NCBI GenBank assembly: GCA_003427395.1
Contig: BFEA01000181.1
Coordinates: 2,099,067 to 2,163,066, forward strand
Direction: 5' to 3'
From: Chara braunii
Lineage: Eukaryota > Streptophyta > Charophyceae > Charales > Characeae
DNA: 64,000 nucleotides
Within the stretch, counting starts at the first letter, position 1; each line of letters begins with the position of its first letter. Positions 57,090 through 64,000 of this stretch are shown one piece after another. Both the position numbers and the translations under genes were made by a program. Under the pieces are notes generated by a model, which saw nothing but the letters and a program-made list of their open reading frames with translations, was not told where the DNA came from and did no database searches.

Positions 57090-58102
57090 AGAGTTTCCTC
57101 GTGAATAAGGCAGCTATGTCGATCACCAAATAAAATTTAAGGAGGATTATATCTCAATTTCTCATCTTGAGTTGACTTGGACCTCTTGTCGTTCTGAGAT
57201 CTGATTTTTCTTTGAACTTTTACATGAGGGAAGTTACTTCGTCTCTCATCTTTACAGTAATGTAGGGGATATTGTCAATCTGACTTTCGTGCTGTGAGCA
57301 TTTGTTGTCAGCAGTGTCGGGATAAAGTATAATAAACCCTGTTTCTCATTCGTTGGCTAGCGCATGAGGGTAACCGCAACTTGACGATTGCCTTATGTTC
57401 TTGAATCAATTGAGTAAAAGAGTGAGACTTCTCGACTTCTCAAGCAATCGAAGGGGATACCAAACCCAATTATCTTTTTATGATGTAAATCAGGTGTCTC
57501 CTCAATTTCTCAGATAAATATAGGGGATACCAAACCTTTTTTTCTTTCTCTGGTTTGGGAACCTGTATAAACCTGCAAAACAACGAGTTCCCAATCAACA
57601 AATTCACTGACAAACAATAGAGGTTCCTCGTGAACGAGGCCGCTCTGTCGATCACCAAATAAAATTTAAGAAGGATTATATCTCAATTTCTCATCTGGGG
57701 TTGACTTGGACCTCTTATTGTTCGGAGATCTGATTTCTCTTTGAACTTTTACAGGAGAGAAGTTACCTCATTTTTCATCTTGACAGTAATGTCGAGGATA
57801 TTGTCGATCTGACTTTCTTGCTGTGAGCATTTGCTGTTAGTAGTGTCGGTGATAAGGTATAATAAACGTTGTTTTCATTTGTTGGCTAGAGTGAGACGTC
57901 TTCTCAACTTCTCAAGTAACCGAAGGTGATACCAAACCTAATTTTCTTTTTCTGATTCAAGTGAGGTGACTTCTCAATTTCTCAGACAAATATAGGGGAT
58001 ACGAAACCTTTTTGCTTTTTTTGGTTCTGGGAACTTTATGTGAACGTGTATGAACCTGCAAAACAACAAGTTCCCAATAAGCAAATTCCCTGACAAACAA
58101 TA
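57090..58102. repeat. tandem duplication, about 530 and 483 bp
   Basis: Copy 1 (57090-57619) and copy 2 (57620-58102) both run from TTCCTCGTGAA through TGTCGATCACCAAATAAAAT, ATTATATCTCAATTTCTCAT, GACTTTC, GTGCTGTGAGCATTTG and GGGGATACCAAACC to TGACAAACAATAG. Copy 2 has lost about 45 bp. No gene is seen. The text may be leader or LTR DNA of the old gypsy element to the right. Confidence 0.9.
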
Positions 58103-59735
58103 GTCAAGCAACAATTAAATAAAATAAATAAATTAAAATTTTATAATAGAATAATAAATAACATAAACAATTCGTCATACCAAGGAGTTATTGATTGCCT
58201 TGGTTTCGGCCCACTAGTGGTCAGGGGTGACAAACCTCCCCTCCCGTCAGGCTCACATTCCTCATTCGGCCGCCTTAGACGAGGAAACCTCTTTAACTTG
58301 TCTCCAGGTAAGGACCATCATACCCATTACTCGAGTATGATGATCGTTTGGGACGCCTCATGTGAGGACACCCAGACTAATATGGGTTTGGTCACCGTAA
58401 GACAGTGAACCTCCCTTCTGCGCAACTGTCTTATACTCGGATTTGACCACGGTGGTCGAGGACCGGTTCGCCCACTAGTTTATCGCTTTAGGGCGCTGAC
58501 TGCCCCGTCGAGATTTTGAATATAGGAGCTGGTGTAACTACAATTCGCGCTTTGGCGAACCCACTGGATTGCAACCTCTGATTGAGGTAGGGTTCGAGTT
58601 GACCTTTTTTTCTCTCACAAATTACATTCCCGGAGTCTTAGCCTCAGTCAACTACGAAATTCAATACTCGAGTCGGGGATTTGATGACCCTACCGATATT
58701 GCAACATGTGGTAAGACTCTGGTTAGCCGTGACAATCAACGATATCTTAGGTTAAAGAAGAAGGATCGTAGCACAAATAGTCAAACAAGCATGTCAAAAT
58801 CTACAAGCAGACTGACCATGCCCCAAATACCAGGACAAACATTTTCCTTTAGTCTCAAGAGACACTAAACAACAACAAAAGAATAACCAATATAGTATTT
58901 TAAAGAGACCGCCATTCAACCTCAGGAAAATACAAAGTGCTGATCTCAAAGAGGTCCATTCCCTTATGTGAGAATATTCCAAGAGATTTTCTGTCAGCAT
59001 CAGGTTGATATAGCGATACTCGTCCTAGAGAGGTTCTTTCCTTAAGTTGAGAATACTTCAAAGAGACCTCCCGTCCACATCAAGGAAGTATCGAGATATT
59101 GGTCTTGAAGAGGTCCCTTTCCTCATCTGAGTCAGAAAATAGGCAATTTAAATGCACGAAGTCACTTGACTGACAACTCTTTGGTCAAACAAAGTTGAAC
59201 TTTTTTTCTTTTCATTTCTGAAAAAATACTAATTACATTTTGATATGCCACAACCACGAGTTCTTTGAACTTGGTACTGCATTAATACTTAGAAATGTGA
59301 TATCACATCACTTACTGTAACTGCACGTCACAGTTGTTCCCCACTCTTAAGGGATCTGATACTCGTGGATCGCCAGTGACTGTGCGTCAATAATATTTTA
59401 ATTTCATTAGTTCTGTTACTTGTAGAAATAAAAAAAAAATAATTCAAATGCAGAAACGAATATTAACCATCTGAAGATTCTTTCTTAGTTTCTCGAATCA
59501 AACTGATAAACTGAAAATTGGCACAGTGAATTGACAATGCAAGAAACTTTAGTATTGTAGTGCCTTACTGTTTCGTTGTGCTTCTTTACAGTCCTATGAA
59601 ACTGTTCGTAGTGGATGGTTGACCTCTCTTTCCTCTCTTCGTGACCATCGTAGGAACGAGATCAGGATCTTCGAAGATAAACTTATGAAGTCTTGATCTT
59701 GATATCATAGCTTGAATTTATCTCAGAAATCTAAT
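58103..59735. other. no supported gene; 85-bp repeat at 58900-59130
   Basis: Three diverged units of about 80-85 bp contain AAAGAGACC or AAGAGGTCC, TTCCCTTATGTGAGAAT and CATCAGG or CATCAAGG. Elsewhere nothing recognisable. The 58569-58868 plus-strand frame (99 codons) lacks motifs. Confidence 0.45.
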
Positions 59736-59739
59736 AGAC

Positions 59740-60770
59740 TTTCTCTTCTGCTTCACCTGTGATTTTGTAAGGACCGAGCCATTTGGGCTCCAAACTTTTA
59801 GTTCACTGAGTCTCAAGAGAATTGTCAAATAAAGGGACAGTATCACCGATTTTTAGTTTCTGTTTTCTTATATACCTTTTCTTGATTAATCGTTTTTGAT
59901 CAGATAGTCTCTTGGTTGATATTCTTTTTGCAACATCCATAATTGCTTGATCAACGTCTAATATATGCCTCATTCTGATCTGAAGAAGCTTCGAGAGAGT
60001 ATTATTTGTCACTCTCTTGACTTGACCATGTTTTTACTATGCTTTCAATAGGTAGAGTAGCATATCGACCGTTCCATAAAGTGATTGGAGCATAATCAGT
60101 GGTTCTCTAAACAGTGATGTTATCAGTATAGACTGTAGTTCTTAGCATTTTTGACCAGTTGGCAAAATTTCTTTCACGTCGTTTTGCTAGAGTAATTTTT
60201 AAGGTTTTATAACCTCTTTCGATTGATGCATTTGCTTAAAAATGATAAGTTGTCACGTGTCTGATTTCGATACCCAATAATATAATTCCAGAAACCTAAG
60301 AGATGGATTCTTCTTACGACCCCGTTTGTGAATTTAGATCCTCTGTCTGAAAGAAATTCTCTGATGAAGGGATATTTGAGATGAACTTCCTCTATCCTAT
60401 CATCCACCTTTACGCTCATCTTCCTCTTCAAAGCTTTTGCTTCAACATATCGAGTCTCATGTTCAATATGTACGTCATCCCTCCTTTGCCTATAGGCATG
60501 GTGATGAGAGCCAAATGAACCCGACTTCCTGGTTTTATTAGATAGTGGGAAATAAAGACTCAATTATCCTTGTTATAAACCTTTTCTGACATAGTACACA
60601 TGTAAATCATATTTCTTATACCTTGCGAGAAGTAAAGCTTGATAGTCTTAGAGTAGGTTGCTTCAACAACTCTGTAGCCACCAACAACCCCTTCGTGTAA
60701 AACAAGTATTATTTTTAGGTGTCTTTCTTTTCCGAATGCAATGTTTTATGGAGGCAATCCTCTCTTGCCA
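59740..60770 (-). pseudogene. ancient element integrase
   Basis: Zinc-binding domain at about 60600-60760: ILVLHEGVVGGYRVVEATYS, with the terminal Cys pair eroded (YMCTMSEKVY). Core at 60207-60530: IEHETRYVEAKALKRKMSVK, YPFIREFLSDRGSKFTNGVV (the second Asp in SDRG), then ANASIERGYKTLKITLAKR with the catalytic Glu, and TTDYAPITLWNGRYATLPIE. C-terminal domain at 59740-60012: KKRYIRKQKLKIGDTVPLFD and LEPKWLGPYKITGEAEEKVY. Stops break it at five or more points. Domain order and spacing are normal. Confidence 0.8.
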
Positions 60771-61336
60771 TTCACAAAGAAATAACTCTTTTTAGTTTGA
60801 ACTTCTTTTTAAGTTTTTGCAGTAATATTCCTTTATCTTCTCTCTTTTCATCGTCTTCCCAATCTCTTGGTAGCTTCCATCATATTCTTCAAAGATGAAT
60901 GATTTTTTTTTTTTTCTTTCAACCGCTTCTTCATCCTTTGATTGTAATTTTCTCCTAATTCATAAACAACCACAACTGTTGCGCTAACTCTCGCATACCA
61001 ATCATTCTTGTCTTCTTTCTTCTTTCTCGAAAATCAGTTCATAGAAGGCATTCTTCCTTGCCATCCACATAGAAATAACTCTCTTTAGTCTGAACTTCTT
61101 TTTAAGTTTTTGCAATAATATTCCTTCATCTTCTCTCTTTCCATCGCCTTCCTAATTTTTTAGTAACTTTCATCATATTCTTCAAAGATGATTTTTTTTT
61201 TTTCTTTCAACCTTTTCTTCATTCTTTGATCATAAACTTTCTCCTAGTTCATGAACACCACAACTGCTGCACTAACTCTCGCATAGTAATAATTCTTATC
61301 TTCTTCTTCATTTTTCTCGAGAATCAATTCATAGAG
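60751..61336. repeat. 293-bp tandem duplication inside the pol gene
   Basis: 60751-61043 and 61044-61336 repeat each other (AGAAATAACTCT, TGAACTTCTTTTTAAGTTTT, CATCATATTCTTCAAAGATG, GCTAACTCTCGCATA). On the minus strand the unit encodes FYLYELILEKNEEEDKNYYY and ARVSAAVVVFMN, the linker between RNase H and integrase. The duplication arose inside the dead element. Confidence 0.85.
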
Positions 61337-61569
61337 GTAAAAATCAGAAATTTCTCCTGAAGTCTTTTTCCTCAGGCCACGGACTCCACTTATAGGAATT
61401 TGGTGCCTTATAGCCTTCACCATCTTCTTCATTCAGAAAGTTACCAACATAAGCAGACTCCTCAGTAGTCCCGTCAATATCGTTATGGTCATCGGTTCTC
61501 CACTCAATTCGGCCATTTGTTTATTAGAGGTTCGATGTTCTCCTAGTTAGGACATTTGCAAGTTTTTTT

Positions 61570-61980
61570 TGGTTGAAATTTTTTCCAATTTAAAATTAGA
61601 GGTTCAAATAAAAACAATCTATTTGCTTATTGTTCGATGTACTTGTTGACCAATCACTATAGATGCATTAGTCCTCATAATGAATTATTTTAAGCATATA
61701 GTGCGTAAATCACATGAGGCGGTAGATGATTGTTAATAACTCTTTCCTGAATTGGGTATAGCCTCCTTAGGTGAAATTGAGAGTTTTACTATCAAATCTT
61801 AAAGGTCTTTTCTCCCATTCTCATCTTTTTGTAGGAGTACACCACCAAAAGCGACTAGTCTCCCATTAGCCTCGATAATGAAGGGTCTTCCCTCTTCATC
61901 ATCATAAGAAGGCACTCCCAATACTATACCTCCATCTTTCAATGTTTTTTAGAAAGGTTTCAACAATAATTTGCGTTTTC
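61570..61980 (-). pseudogene. ancient element RNase H
   Basis: KDGGIVLGVPSYDDEEGRPF, IIEANGRLVAFGGVLLQKDE and NGRK, then a stop and LIVKLSISPKEAIPN. This is the N-terminal half of the RNase H domain, in which the first catalytic Asp (usually ETDGGPxALGG) is replaced by Asn in EANGR. The later half is very eroded (61570-61720). Confidence 0.7.
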
Positions 61981-61999
61981 TATGTCCATGACAGGTTAA

Positions 62000-63240
62000 C
62001 CCCTTGCCTTACCATCGCTCCTGGAGGCACTGCAAGGGTAGCAAAATGAGTCAAAAGATCTTCCAGAATTTACGGACACGCAAAAAACTTCTGACATCTA
62101 TTACTCGTCTGAGAGGCAAGGGTCAGTTCATGATCTTCTTGGGGTCGAAACTCCTAACCTTGGAGAAACAACTAAAGCCTAAAATGGTTGCTTCTGCTTG
62201 AAAGAGAAGGGGTCTTTGGTCCACTTGCAGGCATATTACACTTTTAAAATCTTTTTAGGACTAACTTTACACCCTTTATGTTCCCAGACAAGCTTTCTGA
62301 CACCATCACTGCTCAAAGTCTCAACACTTACTACATGTGCTTTCACTGGCTGATCATCAATATAAGGATTGATCATCTTAGGAGAGATATCGTACATAAC
62401 ATAAATCGTATCTATTTGAACCATCGCCACACCATTAGTTCACCATTGTGCTAGCACGCAGATTTAAATAAGTCCTCTCGGCGTGTGCATGATAGTCATT
62501 GGTCGGTTAGTGGGATCAACAAAAATTGATCGTAGCCAGAATATATAAATCAATTAATGAATCAATTGACTAGCAAATGATTAAGAAAGGAGATCAACAT
62601 TAGGGAGGTTACCTGTATCATGCACCTTTACTGAGTTGAGTGTATGTCTCAAACCATCCTCTGGTTTCCATAAGCAAAACCAGTAATTAACAAACGGTTC
62701 GTGAACACGTTCAACAACATTCGATACAATCTTTTTATCAAGATATTTAGCCACATCTGCCTTTTTTTTGGGGGCATACTTAGTTGGTTTGTCATTTCAT
62801 GGAATATGATGTTCTGTCTAGATTTTAGTCATCTTAATCATGTCACATTTAGGCGCTCTGTCTTTTCATTATTAAAAGAAAATGCATCCGAGAGTTTTTG
62901 ACGCGTCTTTGAGATATATTCCTTGTTTTTTTTGTCAGATAAACTGATCTGATCCGTTCTTCATAGTGTCAAATCTTTCTCTAGTGACTGTGTTTTCTAA
63001 ATTTGTCGACTCCCTTAATGCTTCGATGATTTTTCTTTCCTTCTCCAATGCTTCACCATAATCTTTTTGATGTGAAAACGGCCACCGATTTTTTTTCCAA
63101 CCCCTCGGGCTTGAATTTTCTTTTTGATCCAGTTAATATTTTCCTAAAAAAGGATGAGTTGAAGCAAATCATACTTCCATTTTCAACTCTTAGCATATTC
63201 AACAACCTTCTTGAATACCTTAATTTGTTTATCATCATTT
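62000..63240 (-). pseudogene. ancient element reverse transcriptase
   Basis: Scattered RT pieces: TNLENTVTRERFDTMKNGSD (about 63000), VVERVHEPFVNYWFCLWKPE (about 62690), then VQIDTIYVMYDISPKMINPY, IDDQPVKAH, and GVRKLVWEHKGCKVSPKKIL at 62236-62430. The YIDDQPVK motif is the RT active site (xIDD), with both Asp intact. Large parts between are unreadable. Confidence 0.7.
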
Positions 63241-63262
63241 TTTAGTTTGCCAAAAATTTTAA

Positions 63263-63765
63263 TCATTTTAGAGGTCTGATTAATAATGTCCACTGAAATG
63301 TTTTAATCTCTTGCTTATTTTTTTCTTTGAGTTTTCTAGTTTTTTTTTCCTGATAATTAGTTGATATATGATGCTTATGTTGGTTGGAGGTATAAACCAT
63401 AAAGGTATGTTTTTGACCAGTCGTTGGATTCTGCAAGCTAATCGAAGATGACCCATTATGACTTAATAACAAGACAACTTTTATTCTATGCAAAAACAGA
63501 GTACTCATGACAAAGTCATGATCCAAATTTCGTGCCACGAACCCTAACAATTTGATAAATATTGTTTAACCTTTATTGACAGATTATGAATATAACTGAC
63601 GAGGTACAATGCTCCAACAATATTACTCAAGATGCCATTTGAAGTTCTATGAATAGTTAAGTCATAAACCTCAATAATCCTCTGAGAAAGAAGAACCATT
63701 TCTGCCCAGAGTCTATGAAGGCTCGGATCTTCACTTGATTGATATAAATAGTCAAGTATCCTCAA
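63263..63765 (-). pseudogene. ancient element aspartic protease
   Basis: SEMVLLSQRIIEVYDLTIHR, SNGILSNIVGALYLVSYIHN and LSIKV lie in one frame (63544-63765), and GFVARNLDHDFVMSTLFLHR, IKVVLLLSHNGSSSISLQNP in another (63263-63550). They are the strand pattern of a gypsy retropepsin after its DSG site; the triad itself is changed (WAEMVLLS where DxGSEMxLLS is expected). A frameshift lies near 63545. Confidence 0.6.
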
Positions 63766-64000
63766 CCCATGGTCGCGAATCTTTTATTACACCGTGATAA
63801 TGACCTGTCCACTTGAGCAGGGAAAGTTGCCCTCAAATAGTTGACTTCCACCTTTTTCTTTTCAATCAGTTTCGTAAGCCTCTCTTTCAACTTATGTGCT
63901 AAAGGCATTGTGTTTTTGAAAATAGAGTTACATCTGTTTCATCTAGCATTTTTATAATCACATCACTGATTACGGTTCCGTCTTTCATTATTTGTTATCA

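Larger units (their letters stand above)
59740..63765 (-). mobile_element. ancient Ty3/gypsy pol, order PR-RT-RH-IN preserved
   Basis: Over 4 kb of AT-rich DNA still reads, right to left, aspartic protease, RT, RNase H, integrase zinc finger, integrase core and integrase C-terminus, with stops or frame changes roughly every 50-100 codons. Its sequence type (for example PKMINPYIDDQPVKAH for the RT and GGIVLGVPSYDDEEGRP for the RNase H) differs from both other gypsy elements in the window, so it is a third lineage. No LTR or gag is recognised; the window ends at its 5' side. Confidence 0.8.

Overview
The window looks like repeat-dominated nuclear DNA from a member of the green-plant (streptophyte) lineage. 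The evidence is Ty3/gypsy elements including a chromovirus with a C-terminal chromodomain, a small piece of plastid psbD, a small piece matching mitochondrial rps1 as known from bryophyte/charophyte mitochondria, plant-type telo-boxes (AAACCCTA), assembly gaps inside microsatellites and no operon-like gene packing. A charophyte alga such as Chara fits, but the genus is inference. I see no intact, recognisable host housekeeping gene.

Layout. 0-3.5 kb: hairpin-forming short repeats, then a broken retroelement gag on the minus strand. 3.5-4.6 kb: an AT palindrome, a nuclear plastid insertion carrying part of psbD, and microsatellites. 4.6-8.7 kb: four diverged copies, all on the minus strand, of one protein family I do not recognise (a beta-rich part followed by a helical part), each damaged. 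8.7-17.9 kb: no recognisable gene; it holds a 53-bp minisatellite, a satellite of about 91 bp period and other tandem repeats. 18.0-23.8 kb: a nearly full-length but dead Ty3/gypsy gag-pol, minus strand, RT motif YLDG. 23.8-32 kb: non-coding, simple repeats and duplications. 32-34.3 kb: a 732-bp tandem duplication, an rps1-like mitochondrial fragment and decayed relatives of a hammerhead-ribozyme repeat.

35.3-44.7 kb: a complete LTR chromovirus on the minus strand with two LTRs of about 1.26 kb, CTAG target-site duplication, PBS, polypurine tract, gag, protease, RT, RNase H, integrase and chromodomain. It carries many lesions. A 241-bp tandem duplication straddles its right-hand LTR boundary. 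45.2-46.2 kb: gag remnant of another LTR element on the plus strand. 47.2-48.9 kb: a 1.66-kb hAT-like non-autonomous DNA transposon with 8-bp TSD CTTAGCAC. Inside it two hammerhead-ribozyme cores lie 216 bp apart in direct repeat. 52.5-53.9 kb: two tandem copies of a membrane-anchored coiled-coil gene. 54.2-55.5 kb: a minisatellite full of CCACGTCA motifs. 57-58.1 kb: a large tandem duplication. 59.7-63.8 kb: a very old Ty3/gypsy pol on the minus strand, still ordered protease-RT-RNase H-integrase.

The parts do not form a pathway. The window is a graveyard of nested mobile elements with organellar debris. The two most unusual items are the hammerhead-bearing hAT-like element and the four-copy unknown protein family.
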